Below, piece after piece: positions 1-8,947 of a stretch of 64,000 nucleotides of DNA (the first letter of the stretch is position 1; every line of letters starts with the position of its first letter). The stretch spans positions 186,001-250,000 of the forward strand of contig NZ_JTJC03000003.1 of NCBI RefSeq assembly GCF_000817735.3, given 5' to 3'. The position numbers were made by a program, and so were the translations under genes. Source of the DNA: Scytonema millei VB511283 (GTDB lineage: Bacteria; Cyanobacteriota; Cyanobacteriia; Cyanobacteriales; Chroococcidiopsidaceae). The notes below the pieces were generated by a model. It was not told the DNA's origin. It ran no database searches and saw only the letters and a list, made by a program, of their open reading frames with translations.

Positions 1-307
1 CTCGTTGGTTCAAGGACTGAAGGGCGACCCCACTTACTTGATCGTAGAAAGCAAAGGCGCGGTCGGTGAATATGGCTTAAATGCCGTGTGTACCCACTTA
101 GGCTGTGTCGTGCCTTGGAACACAGCAGAAAACAAGTTTAAGTGTCCTTGTCACGGCTCCCAATACGATAATACGGGTAAAGTCGTGCGCGGTCCCGCCC
201 CCCTATCGCTGGCACTGGTTCACACCGCAGTCCAAGATGACAAAGTCGTGTTAACGCCTTGGACGGAAACCGATTTTCGCACTGGGGAAGATCCTTGGTG
301 GGCTTAG
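1..307 (+). CDS. petC: Cytochrome b6f Rieske iron-sulfur subunit PetC (3' part)
   Basis: This is the C-terminal part of the Rieske 2Fe-2S subunit of the thylakoid cytochrome b6f complex, which passes electrons from plastoquinol to cytochrome f. The gene enters from the left edge in frame 2 and stops at 305-307. The cluster ligands are visible as CTHLGC and CPCHGSQYD (the two Cys-His pairs), with the following GPAPLSLAL segment typical of the b6f type. The N-terminal membrane anchor lies outside the window. petA follows at 453 on the same strand, the usual cyanobacterial petC-petA order. Confidence 0.97.
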   Translation, partial: SLVQGLKGDPTYLIVESKGAVGEYGLNAVCTHLGCVVPWNTAENKFKCPCHGSQYDNTGKVVRGPAPLSLALVHTAVQDDKVVLTPWTETDFRTGEDPWWA

Positions 308-344
308 ATCTGCCGCGATTTGTAGCGTATGAGTTTTGATGATT

Positions 345-415
345 AGGGAGTCGGGAGTCGGGAGTCGGGAGTTGGGAAATTTTGACTTTTGACTTTTGAC
401 TTTTGACTTTTCCCT
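345..415. repeat. Heptamer tracts between petC and petA
   Basis: Tandem GGGAGTC units (345-375) are followed by tandem TTTGACT units (380-415). They lie in the petC-petA gap and create a spurious in-frame N-terminal extension of petA. Related tracts recur throughout the window. Confidence 0.8.
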
Positions 416-452
416 TTACCCCTTACTCCTAGTTTTAATTAGTTGTCTGCCG

Positions 453-1454
453 ATGAAAAGAGTTTCGATCCGAGCAAGATGGTCTTGCAGTGCTAGAGCG
501 ATCGCCAAGATGGTGCTGGTGGCGATCGCTACAGTAGCCTTTTTCTTCTCTAGCGATTTTGCCCTGCCACAAGCGGCTGCTGCCTATCCTTTCTGGGCGC
601 AGCAATCTTATCCTGAAAGCCCTAGAGAAGCAACCGGACGTATTGTCTGTGCTAACTGCCACCTAGCGGCAAAACCAACAGAAGTAGAAATACCGCAATC
701 GGTATTGCCCGATAGCGTGTTTGAAGCAGTCGTAAAAATTCCCTACGACACTAACGTTCAACAAGTTGTTGCCGATGGCTCCAAAGGTGGACTTCAGGTT
801 GGTGCGGTTTTGATGTTACCAGAAGGCTTCAAAATTGCTCCCCCCGAACGCATCTCTGAGGAAATGAAGGAGAAAGTTGGCGATCTTTATTTCCAACCCT
901 ACAGCGAAGACCAAGAAAATGTGGTCATCGTCGGACCCCTCCCTGGCGAACAATATCAAGAAATTGTCTTCCCAGTCCTTTCGCCCGACCCAGCTAAAGA
1001 CAAGAGCGTTCATTTTGGGAAATACCCCGTTCACGTCGGTGGTAACAGAGGGCGCGGTCAAGTCTACCCCACTGGCGAAAAGAGCAATAACGCCGCTTAT
1101 ACTGCTTCTGCTGCTGGCACGATTTCCAAAATTGCCAAAGTGGAAGATGAATTTGGTAATGCTAAATACGAAGTTAGCATCCAGACTGAATCTGGAGAGA
1201 CAAAAGTTGACACCGTTCCGGCTGGACCTGCTTTTATCGTCTCTGAAGGACAAACAGTTGCAGCTGGTGATGCTTTGACCGATAACCCCAATGTAGGTGG
1301 CTTCGGTCAAGATGACGGAGAAATCGTGCTACAAAGTTCTACCAGAGTACAGTGGTTGTTGGCATTCTTGGCAGCAATTATGTTGTGTCAAGTTCTACTA
1401 GTACTGAAGAAAAAGCAGGTAGAAAAAGTTCAAGCAGCTGAAATGAATTTCTAA
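453..1454 (+). CDS. petA: Apocytochrome f PetA
   Basis: Cytochrome f is the c-type haem subunit of the b6f complex, anchored in the thylakoid membrane and reducing plastocyanin or cytochrome c6 in the lumen. The ATG at 453 gives 333 aa, the normal family length; an upstream in-frame start at 396 would translate repeat DNA and is rejected. A signal peptide ends near AAAAYPFW, where the mature Tyr supplies the haem axial ligand. CANCH is the haem-binding motif. A single C-terminal membrane helix ([20 protein letters not shown]) is followed by a basic stromal tail. It is downstream of petC and probably cotranscribed, with strong terminator-like hairpins after it. Confidence 0.97.
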   Translation: MKRVSIRARWSCSARAIAKMVLVAIATVAFFFSSDFALPQAAAAYPFWAQQSYPESPREATGRIVCANCHLAAKPTEVEIPQSVLPDSVFEAVVKIPYDTNVQQVVADGSKGGLQVGAVLMLPEGFKIAPPERISEEMKEKVGDLYFQPYSEDQENVVIVGPLPGEQYQEIVFPVLSPDPAKDKSVHFGKYPVHVGGNRGRGQVYPTGEKSNNAAYTASAAGTISKIAKVEDEFGNAKYEVSIQTESGETKVDTVPAGPAFIVSEGQTVAAGDALTDNPNVGGFGQDDGEIVLQSSTRVQWLLAFLAAIMLCQVLLVLKKKQVEKVQAAEMNF

Positions 1455-1497
1455 GTCAAGGTATCATCCGGCAGAACCGGAATTACTTTTGTGTAGG

Positions 1498-1518
1498 ACA
1501 AGCATTTTGCTTGTTTTC
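1498..1518 (+). terminator. Hairpin after petA (first)
   Basis: A perfect 7-bp stem (ACAAGCA 1498-1504 with TGCTTGT 1508-1514) and a 3-nt loop are followed by a short T-rich stretch. It lies 44 nt past the petA stop and may be part of a double terminator. Confidence 0.5.
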
Positions 1519-1529
1519 TATAACTGATA

Positions 1530-1557
1530 AGACAGGCATCATGTCTGTCTTTTTTTG
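1530..1557 (+). terminator. Rho-independent-type terminator of petC-petA
   Basis: AGACAG (1530-1535) pairs with CTGTCT (1545-1550), and the stem continues inward through a G-U and a C-G pair. A run of seven T follows. Position and structure suit termination of the petCA transcript. Confidence 0.7.
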
Positions 1558-1632
1558 TGGCAACAGACATACAGATTGCGATCGCTGCACTATAGTAGTT
1601 CTCAGTCGATCGCAATACAATCGCAATACATT

Positions 1633-1682
1633 TGTAGGGGCGCACAGCTGTGCGCCCCTACAGATTCTGTATTTCATCCAAT
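1633..1682. repeat. Palindromic repeat with side box (copy 1)
   Basis: A perfect 30-bp palindrome (1633-1662, core GGGGCGCACAGCTGTG) is followed, after its 28-bp core and a 6-nt spacer, by the box TGTATTTCATCCAAT (1668-1682). In reverse orientation the box reads ATTGGATGAAATACA. Other copies of the palindrome lie at 15835, 32255, 49386, 51772 and 61046. It sits in the 609-bp petA-to-2064 gap, in which no gene is seen; the rest of that gap is AT-rich with no recognised RNA. Confidence 0.85.
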
Positions 1683-2063
1683 CGAGAACTGCACTAAGCA
1701 AGCTCGAAAACTATAATTTTTTGCAAAATAGCTCACAAAAAAGAGAACGCTTAGATTTAGTAGCACCAGAAATTAAACTTTAATACCGTTAGAACAAAAT
1801 CTATTGAATTTATAGCAGAGAGCGGATAGATTAGGACATTTTAATTGTTTACAAGCAAGATTAGCCAAGTTTTTTTCCTCTGCTCCCTGCTCCCTGCTAT
1901 AACTAATTCATCGAACGATTAAAGTTTTGGAACTTTAATAAAAGTTAAATATTTGTCATATAAATATTTTCACTCCACTCAAAACTTATAATGCGCTACT
2001 ATTCTCATTTTGGTGAAAAGTAGTTGACAATTGACAGGATGAGTTTGAGAATTTTGAAACAGT

Positions 2064-2315
2064 ATGCCTAGAAATCCAAGCGAATATGCGGTACACATTT
2101 TAATGGAAGGCGGACACCGAGAAGAAATTCGGTTTACAGACGTGCAAGATTTCCAGAAGTGGTTTGGTAACGAGCTGTCACCGAAAGCCTCTTCTAATGA
2201 CTTTATCAGCGTCCCGATTAAAAACATTCAGGGTGAGTACATGGTGGTGCGCCCATCGCGCATCTTGGCAATTCGAGTAGAACCGATGTTTAGTTCTAGT
2301 GTAGAAAGATTTTAG
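2064..2315 (+). CDS. Conserved small protein of unknown function
   Basis: An 83-aa acidic/amphipathic protein starting MPRNPSEYAVHILMEGG. It has no signal peptide, membrane segment or recognised catalytic motif. The predicted alternation of short strands (HREEIRFTDVQDFQKWF; DFISVPIKNIQGEYMVVRPSRILAIRVEP) suggests a small beta-rich domain. I believe similar proteins are widespread in cyanobacteria but cannot name a function. It ends 8 nt before mltA on the same strand, so the two are probably cotranscribed. Confidence 0.75.
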   Translation: MPRNPSEYAVHILMEGGHREEIRFTDVQDFQKWFGNELSPKASSNDFISVPIKNIQGEYMVVRPSRILAIRVEPMFSSSVERF

Positions 2316-2323
2316 TCAGAGGC

Positions 2324-3505
2324 ATGAGAAAGAAGATAGCTTCAATTGCCCTTGGTGTGGGGGTTGCAATTCTTACTACTAGCGTGTCACCCGTCGCCCG
2401 TGCAGTACCGCGTTTGTTGAGCGTGACACAGCAAAAAAATGTCGAATGCTGTCAGCCGGAACTGTTGGGATTAGACGAGCAAATCTGGGGTGAAAACGGG
2501 CAAGCAGGAGACTGGCGATCGCTACTACGATCGATCGACCATAGTTTGAAGTATATTCAATCGCCAGCAGCGGCGAGGGCATATCGTAAGTATCCAATTA
2601 AAGGGATTACCCGCGATCGCGTTTGGCGCAGTTTAGTGCGCTTTCGGCAATTAGTCGTGAAATCTCGTACTCCCGCCGAACTACAAGCCGCAGTCAGGCG
2701 CGAATTTGATTTCTATCAATCTTCTGGGCGCAATGGCAGGGGAGAAGTCTTATTTACGGCATATTACGAACCGATATATTTAGCTAGTCGCGTTCCCACC
2801 GCAGAATTCCGCTATCCCCTTTATCGTTTACCTCCTAATTTTGATAAATTCCAACGTTTAACTCGGTGGCAATTAGAAGGTAAAGATGGCTTGTCAGGAT
2901 CGAAAAATCGGTTGCGAGGGCTAGAAATTGTCTGGTTGCGCGATCGCCTAGAAGCACTCCTAGTCCAAATTCAAGGATCTGCCCGTTTGCTGCTTCCAGA
3001 TGGCAAGATGATAACTCTCGGTTACGCTGGCAAAACAGCCCATCCCTATGTCAGTTTGGGCAAGGAACTTGCAAAAGACGGCAAATTGCCTTTAAGCGGT
3101 TTAACCTTACCCGTAATGATCGATTATTTCCGCAGGCATCCAGAGGAACTGAGTAACTATATCCCCCGCGTGCGCGGTTTCGTGTTCTTTCGCGAAACTC
3201 ATGGCGCACCTGCAACTGGTAGTTTGGGAGTACCAGTAACAGCAGAACGTTCGATCGCGACGGATAAATCTCTGATGCCTCCTGGTGCATTAGCATTGAT
3301 GCAAACCGCATTGCCCTTCGCCAGTAATTTCGGTCAGTTAGAGTATCGAAACGTTAGCCGCTACGTATTAGATCAGGACACTGGTAGCGCCATCAAGGGA
3401 GCAGGTAGGGTAGATTATTTCATGGGTACGGGGCAACATGCAGGCGATCGCGCTGGGGTGACGGGTAGTCGGGGAAACCTCTACTATTTGTTGCTGAAAC
3501 AGTAA
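2324..3505 (+). CDS. mltA: Membrane-bound lytic murein transglycosylase MltA
   Basis: MltA cleaves peptidoglycan glycan strands, forming 1,6-anhydromuropeptides in the periplasm. The 393-aa product starts with a Sec signal (MRKKIASIALGVGVAILTTS...ARA). The MltA domain (about residues 120-270) includes FTAYYEPIY and VQIQGSARLLLPDG. The C-terminal 3D domain carries the family's aspartates (YVLDQDTGSAIKG, GRVDYFMGTG). No lipobox Cys is evident, so it may be soluble in the periplasm rather than a lipoprotein. The AGAGG just before ATG 2324 supports the start. The upstream 83-aa gene is 8 nt away. Confidence 0.93.
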   Translation: MRKKIASIALGVGVAILTTSVSPVARAVPRLLSVTQQKNVECCQPELLGLDEQIWGENGQAGDWRSLLRSIDHSLKYIQSPAAARAYRKYPIKGITRDRVWRSLVRFRQLVVKSRTPAELQAAVRREFDFYQSSGRNGRGEVLFTAYYEPIYLASRVPTAEFRYPLYRLPPNFDKFQRLTRWQLEGKDGLSGSKNRLRGLEIVWLRDRLEALLVQIQGSARLLLPDGKMITLGYAGKTAHPYVSLGKELAKDGKLPLSGLTLPVMIDYFRRHPEELSNYIPRVRGFVFFRETHGAPATGSLGVPVTAERSIATDKSLMPPGALALMQTALPFASNFGQLEYRNVSRYVLDQDTGSAIKGAGRVDYFMGTGQHAGDRAGVTGSRGNLYYLLLKQ

Positions 3506-3557
3506 GAGAGAAGAGGTAGGGCGATCGTGGTTTTATGGATCTTCGAGCGATCGCTCC

Positions 3558-6500
3558 CTAAGCCCGATCGTGCCGCACCTGAAATTCTTTTTTCTCGCGA
3601 TCGTTCCAGCCACCCCATCTCAGACAAGTATCGCCAGCGCCTTTATCTTTAACGAGTACGGGATGTTCGCGCAGTTGGTTACATGCTATTTTAAGCAACT
3701 GTTCGACCTTAAGCTCTCGATCCCACAACCGCAAAGTGTTGTCCTGACTACCACTGACAATGTACCTACCATTGGGACTGAAGGCGACTGAGAATATTGT
3801 ATTCTCATGTCCTTGAAGAATGCTCATGAGTTGCCCTTGCAAATCCCACAACCGCAAGGTGTTGTCCCGACTACCACTGACAATCGACTTGCCATCGGGA
3901 CTAAAGGCAACTGAGAAAACAGAATCCGTATGTCCTACCAATGGTTTACCAATCGGCTGCCCTTGCAAATTCCACAAGCGCACGCTGTTGTCATCGCTGC
4001 CACTGACAATCAACTTGCCATTGGGACTAAAGGCGACTGACCAGACAGAATTTGTATGTCCGATAAACGGTTTACCGAGCGGTCTTCCTTGCAGATCCCA
4101 TAAACGCACGCTGTTGTCATCACTACCACTGACAATAAACTTGCCGTCAGGACTAAAGGCGACTGACAAAACATAATTTGTATGTCCGACAAACGGTTTG
4201 CCAATCGCTTTTCCTTGTAAATTCCACAAACGTAGGGTGTTGTCACCACTACCACTGACAATCAACTTGCCATCGGGACTGAAAGTGACTGAATTAACAT
4301 AATTTGTATGTCCGACAAACGGTTTGCCGATGGGTTTTCCTTGCAAATTCCACAAACGTAGGGTGTTGTCATTACTACCACTAGCAATGTGCCTGCCATC
4401 AGGACTAAAGGCAACTGACCAGACAGAATTTGTGTGTCCGACAAACGGTTTGCCGATCGCTTGTCCTTGCAAATTCCACAAGCGCACGCTATTGTCACCA
4501 CTACCACTAGCAATGTGCCTGCCATCAGGACTAAAGGCAACTGACCAGACAGAATTGGTATGTGCGACAAAAGATTTGCCGATCGCTTGTCCTTGCAGAT
4601 CCCACAAGCGCACGCTGTTGTCGTCGCTGCCACTGACAATCGACTTGCCATCGGGGCTAAAGGCAACTGAGTAGACACGCTGTGTATGCCCGACAAGCGG
4701 TTCGCCAATTGGTTGTCCTTGTAAATCCCATAAGCGTACGCTGTTGTCGTCACTACCACTGACAATCGACTTGCCATCGGGACTAAAGGCAACTGACAAA
4801 ACATAATTTGTATGTCCGACAAACGGTTCGCCAATTGGTTGTCCTTGCAAATTCCACAAGCGCAGGGTGTTGTCACCACTGCCACTAACAATAGATTTAC
4901 CATCGGGACTAAAGCCGACTGACTGGACAAAATTTCTATGTCCGACAAACGGTTCGCCAATTGGTTGTCCTTGCAGATCCCATAAGCGCACGCTGCTGTC
5001 ACCACTGCCACTAACAATAGATTTACCATCGGGACTAAAGCCGACTGAGTAGACAAAACCCTTATGCCCTTCAAACGGTTTGCCGATCGCTTGTCCTTGC
5101 AGATCCCATAAGCGCACGCTGCTGTCACCACTACCACTGACAATCGACTTGCCGTCGGGACTAAAAGCAACTGAGTAGACAAAACCCGTATGTCCTTCAA
5201 ACGGTTTGCCGATCGCTTGTCCTTGCAGATCCCATAAGCGCACGCTGCTGTCCCTACTACCACTGACAATCGACTTGCCATCGGGACTAAAAGCGACCGA
5301 CTGGACAGAATCTGTATGTCCGACAAAAGGTTTGCCGATCGCTTGTCCTTTACGATCCCATAATTGTAAATTCCCGTCTGAGCTACCTGTAACAATTGTC
5401 GCGCCATCGGGACTAATAGCAGTAGCCCAACCCGAACTTAACCGATTTCGTTCTCTGATGTCGGTTTGGACAACTTGCAATAAACTAGATTCAACGGCAG
5501 CCGTTACTCTGTTCAGCTCTGATAAACTTTGACCAGTAGCTTGAATGGCGAGAACTAATCGCTCTACAGGCTTTGTCGCTAGTAAATTATCTATTGTGGT
5601 AACTTTTTCACCTAATTCGGCATTGGTTGCCTGCCTCTTAGCATTCTGCCAAAAAACCATACTACTTCCTGCGGCAACTACAGCTAATACAGATACAACT
5701 CCCAAACCAACTGCCCTACTCCGAAGCTTTTTATTGGTCTTAGCTTGTTCTTCTGCACGTTCTTCTGCTTGTTGACGTGCCTCTTTTTGGAATTGTGCTA
5801 GTTGTCGTGCTGTTTCTAATTCTCGCCGTCTGCTTTCTTTCTCTTGTTGATGTAGGCGATCGCGTAGTTTTTGACTTTCCTCAATATACTCCTCTGCTAT
5901 CCCATCCAACATCCCCAAACTGCCGTACCTGATTAAATACTCCTCTGCTAAACCTAATCTTGTTTCTTGAAGCAAATATTCAGGTTTGCGATCGTTCTCC
6001 TGCCATTCCTGTGCAGAGGCTTCAATTCTGCGTTCGATCGCGATCGCGTTTTGATATTCTCTTTTCCACTCATTTAACTGCGTCCAGTGGCGGAGCAAAG
6101 CTTCATGGACAACATCTAAAATCACATCATGGGATTCATCATCATCCGTTTTTGTAATTAACCGTGCATCTTTATCGGCTAACTTCTCGCTAACTTGTTG
6201 CAGCAGTTCGAGGGAATGATGGGAATTAGCCATCTCGTGTAAACGCACGCGCCGCCGCGTATCCGTCGTTTCTCCCATCTGAGTCAATTCTAGAAAAATT
6301 CGCCGCGCCACAGTTTTTTCTTCAGCTAAAAGACTGTTGTAGATTTCATCTGCACGTTTTTGTAACGTTCCCTCAATTCCACCTAAACCCTCATAAGTTT
6401 TTAGATAAAGAAACTTTTCTCCTTGCTGTCTCGACTCGCGCCATAATTCTGTCAGGGTATATTGCAGCAGGGGCAAACTTCCAGGGTAATCCTCAACATC

Positions 6501-7928
6501 GTCAATCAGTTTGCGTTTTAACTCTCCTTCTATGCCTACTCCTACCAAATCGGCAGGTTTAGTAATAGCTGCTTCAATTTCCTGGGAGTTCAAATGTTCG
6601 ACAATGAAATGTTTATCGAGCTTTTCAGCTACTTGGGGATATTCTCGCAGTCTTGCCCGAAAATCCGATCGCATCCCCATTAAAATACAAATTGTATCTA
6701 CACTATCAATTAATTCTCTCAAATATTTAAAGAATTCTTTCTGCTTGCTTTCATTGCACATGGTAAAGCATTCTTCAAATTGATCGATAATCAAGACGGT
6801 AGGTGTATTTAGTACTTTTAACTTCTCCACCGTCTGATGAAAAATATTTACCGTTGCATTTCGAGACAAAGAAAGGTCGGGAAACGAGCGCGAAAAAGCA
6901 GCCAGTAAATTTTTAAGAGGAGTTTCTTTAGGGGTAAAGGGAGTAATATATATCCAGCGATCGCTCCCTGGAATTTCCTGTCCTAGCTTCAGTCCATAGA
7001 GTAATCCAGCCCGGAGTAAAGATGATTTTCCACTACCAGAAGCTCCTAATACAGTGATTAAGCGCTGTTTATTTCCTACCTTTTGAATTAACTGCTTTGT
7101 CAATGCTTCCCGTCCGTAAAACACCTCTGCATCTTCTTTATTCTCGCTAAAATACGACAGAGAACGATAAGGACATTTATCCTGAAAGCTTTTTTTAGGT
7201 AATCTAGTCGTTAGCAAAATTGCTCGTTGAGAATTAGCAATTAAGGGACGCTGGCTTGTTTGCGCCATTCGCTTTTCGATAGAATCTGCTAATTTGTGGC
7301 TATTTACAATCCCATCTGGATCGTTTTGGGGATTTAATCCTTCAAGTAACGCTTGTGTCAACAATCCCTGTTCGTGAGGAATTTCCACTCCAGTTTCATA
7401 GGAACGAGTGGCAGTAATTAAACAGTAATCTTTGTCTGTGGGAATATATCCGAGCAATTCACCACTATAGCAGCAATCCAGCCAAACAATGACTCGCTTA
7501 ACTTGGCTTTTTTGCAATTGCTTTCCCAACCAACTTAAGGATATACCATAGATGTTTCTTTCAGGTAATGCATCACTAGTAGCTAAAAAAACTTCTTTCT
7601 TTCCATTAATAGTTTGATACCACCCATGTCCTGAAAAGAAGAATAATGCTGTTTCTGGAATTGGATTTGGCTGAGGAGGATTGAAAAGATTGACGATCGC
7701 TTCTCGCAACTCTTTCATGTTTACCATCCCTTGAGGATCGATTTTACTCTCTCCCTTCTGATTCGAGGTTCCTGGTAAACGCTGAACGCGAAAAGTACTA
7801 TAACCGTATTGTTCTAATTGTTGAGCAATTTTTTCTGCATCCTCTGCTGTTGCTGTTAGAGGCGATAGAGTAGTGTAATTTGGATAGTCTTTAATCCCAA
7901 TGACTTGAGCTGCCCATTCTAATGCCAT
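3558..7928 (-). CDS. Caspase-like protease / STAND NTPase / 14x WD40 protein
   Basis: A 1456-aa multidomain protein. Residues 1-240 form a peptidase C14 (caspase/metacaspase-like) domain with His101 in FFFSGHG and Cys153 in DCCYSG. Residues 255-640 form a novel-STAND-type NTPase with Walker A GASGSGKS (295-302) and a Walker B-like VLIIDQFEEC. A charged coiled coil leads into one membrane helix (about 738-760). Residues about 828-1405 carry 14 WD40 repeats, enough for two seven-bladed propellers, many nearly identical (FSPDGKSIVSGS, SVRLWDLQGQ). Family knowledge: such proteins are cyanobacterial signalling or conflict proteins in which STAND oligomerisation activates the protease; the target here is unknown. 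TAGGAAA upstream supports ATG at 7928. It is divergent from the 8461/8948 pair. Confidence 0.93.
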   Translation of the reverse strand: MALEWAAQVIGIKDYPNYTTLSPLTATAEDAEKIAQQLEQYGYSTFRVQRLPGTSNQKGESKIDPQGMVNMKELREAIVNLFNPPQPNPIPETALFFFSGHGWYQTINGKKEVFLATSDALPERNIYGISLSWLGKQLQKSQVKRVIVWLDCCYSGELLGYIPTDKDYCLITATRSYETGVEIPHEQGLLTQALLEGLNPQNDPDGIVNSHKLADSIEKRMAQTSQRPLIANSQRAILLTTRLPKKSFQDKCPYRSLSYFSENKEDAEVFYGREALTKQLIQKVGNKQRLITVLGASGSGKSSLLRAGLLYGLKLGQEIPGSDRWIYITPFTPKETPLKNLLAAFSRSFPDLSLSRNATVNIFHQTVEKLKVLNTPTVLIIDQFEECFTMCNESKQKEFFKYLRELIDSVDTICILMGMRSDFRARLREYPQVAEKLDKHFIVEHLNSQEIEAAITKPADLVGVGIEGELKRKLIDDVEDYPGSLPLLQYTLTELWRESRQQGEKFLYLKTYEGLGGIEGTLQKRADEIYNSLLAEEKTVARRIFLELTQMGETTDTRRRVRLHEMANSHHSLELLQQVSEKLADKDARLITKTDDDESHDVILDVVHEALLRHWTQLNEWKREYQNAIAIERRIEASAQEWQENDRKPEYLLQETRLGLAEEYLIRYGSLGMLDGIAEEYIEESQKLRDRLHQQEKESRRRELETARQLAQFQKEARQQAEERAEEQAKTNKKLRSRAVGLGVVSVLAVVAAGSSMVFWQNAKRQATNAELGEKVTTIDNLLATKPVERLVLAIQATGQSLSELNRVTAAVESSLLQVVQTDIRERNRLSSGWATAISPDGATIVTGSSDGNLQLWDRKGQAIGKPFVGHTDSVQSVAFSPDGKSIVSGSRDSSVRLWDLQGQAIGKPFEGHTGFVYSVAFSPDGKSIVSGSGDSSVRLWDLQGQAIGKPFEGHKGFVYSVGFSPDGKSIVSGSGDSSVRLWDLQGQPIGEPFVGHRNFVQSVGFSPDGKSIVSGSGDNTLRLWNLQGQPIGEPFVGHTNYVLSVAFSPDGKSIVSGSDDNSVRLWDLQGQPIGEPLVGHTQRVYSVAFSPDGKSIVSGSDDNSVRLWDLQGQAIGKSFVAHTNSVWSVAFSPDGRHIASGSGDNSVRLWNLQGQAIGKPFVGHTNSVWSVAFSPDGRHIASGSNDNTLRLWNLQGKPIGKPFVGHTNYVNSVTFSPDGKLIVSGSGDNTLRLWNLQGKAIGKPFVGHTNYVLSVAFSPDGKFIVSGSDDNSVRLWDLQGRPLGKPFIGHTNSVWSVAFSPNGKLIVSGSDDNSVRLWNLQGQPIGKPLVGHTDSVFSVAFSPDGKSIVSGSRDNTLRLWDLQGQLMSILQGHENTIFSVAFSPNGRYIVSGSQDNTLRLWDRELKVEQLLKIACNQLREHPVLVKDKGAGDTCLRWGGWNDREKKEFQVRHDRA
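3715..5445 (-). repeat. Internal ~126-bp WD40 DNA repeats
   Basis: Fourteen tandem coding units of about 42 codons. The nucleotide identity between neighbours is high (for example the repeated TCCGACAAACGGTTTGCC and ATCGACTTGCCATCGGGA blocks), implying recent amplification or gene conversion. Long antisense open frames here are by-products of the repeat. Confidence 0.9.
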
Positions 7929-8460
7929 TTTCCTACCGTAATAACGCTTAGGATTTTTAGATTAAACTGCGGGCAATCCACAGGTTATAGTTATTCTTCA
8001 GCATCTGCTTTCATTTTTACGGAAAAGCTATCTATAAATACTACAATTTTAGATTAAAAATATTAAAGTCTGTCACAAGCGTAAATCGTATAATTTTTTA
8101 CTTTAATTTATGCAAGAAAGTGGTATTTTACCCCCTTTCATTTCTTGATTTTTTATCTTCATTCTAGTTGTGTTAAATCAAGAACTTAAAATCGAGTATA
8201 TTATTAACTTTAGCACAACGTGTAAATACTGAGCTTAGTAAAAATGTTAGTAACAAGTAAAAATTTTAATCCCACTTACCCAATTGTGGAGTAGGCATCT
8301 TGCTGACTCAAAAACAACTTCCATAGTTAAAAAATATACAATACCAAAGCTACAAAATGCTTTGATCAACTTTCTTAAGATTTCTTAACAAGCTGGCTTC
8401 GGTAATCGCGTAGCTTTTCTACGTTTATACTAAGCAGTAGTAATTTTGAGGTCGAAACTT
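7929..8460. other. AT-rich divergent intergenic region
   Basis: A 532-bp gap between the caspase/WD40 gene (minus strand) and the two-gene plus-strand module. It is strongly AT-rich, with no tRNA, ORF or HIP1 site seen. It should contain promoters for both directions, but no promoter can be placed with confidence. Confidence 0.6.
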
Positions 8461-8910
8461 ATGAATATAAAAATTGACAACACTATGATGGCTTTTCTCC
8501 TAGCGTTCCAAGACTTAAAAAGTTCCCTAAACGAACTAGAAAAACAGCAACTCAAGGAAGTTGCCAAGCAATTAAACACTCAACCGAAAGCTTGGAAAAA
8601 CTATACTAAAAAACTTCTATTAGAGATGATTGCTGCTAATTGTGAATTAAATCGTTTATATCAATTTTATAAGACTCGCTTGGAGAATTTAGAAGAAATT
8701 CCGCAAGACTTACTTCCTACCGAAGCTGAAACTAACAAGCTAATTGTTCGCGATTCTGTTATGACTAAAGGCTATAAACCCAAATCCGAAGCTAGCGGCT
8801 ACGAAAACCAACTCAATAATGTTGTCATCGTTGTTGGCAGTTCTGAAACCCCAGAGGAAACAGTTAAAAAAGCAACTTTTTTGGAGAAAGTAAAGGAATT
8901 TTTACTTTGA
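8461..8910 (+). CDS. Small helical protein of unknown function
   Basis: 149 aa starting MNIKIDNTMMAFLLAF; ATG 8461 is preferred over a TTG at 8446 because GAGG sits just upstream. The first ~90 residues look mainly helical (SSLNELEKQQLKEVAKQL, WKNYTKKLLLEMIAANCELN); the C-terminal part has a hydrophobic strand (NNVVIVVGSS) and a final charged helix. No catalytic motif or membrane segment is seen. It is followed 37 nt later by the 428-aa membrane-anchored protein, so they are probably one operon. Codon use is visibly more AT-rich than most of the window, suggesting transfer. An adaptor or effector-associated role with the neighbouring caspase protein is inference only. Confidence 0.7.
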   Translation: MNIKIDNTMMAFLLAFQDLKSSLNELEKQQLKEVAKQLNTQPKAWKNYTKKLLLEMIAANCELNRLYQFYKTRLENLEEIPQDLLPTEAETNKLIVRDSVMTKGYKPKSEASGYENQLNNVVIVVGSSETPEETVKKATFLEKVKEFLL

Positions 8911-8947
8911 GCTATCCAATTAAACAATTTTAGATTCTGACCAGCTT

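Noticed and set aside
396-452. An upstream start would extend cytochrome f by 19 residues.
   Set aside because: These codons fall mostly in TTTGACT repeats and the extension precedes a normal signal peptide; ATG 453 gives the standard length.
1455-2063. Search for a tRNA or small RNA gene in the long gap after petA.
   Set aside because: Only terminator hairpins and the palindromic repeat were recognised; no cloverleaf with a T-loop consensus was seen.
4262-5407. Long open frames in other phases across the WD40 region, including a 381-codon one on the minus strand and several on the plus strand.
   Set aside because: They are periodic by-products of near-identical in-frame repeats whose unit length is a multiple of three.
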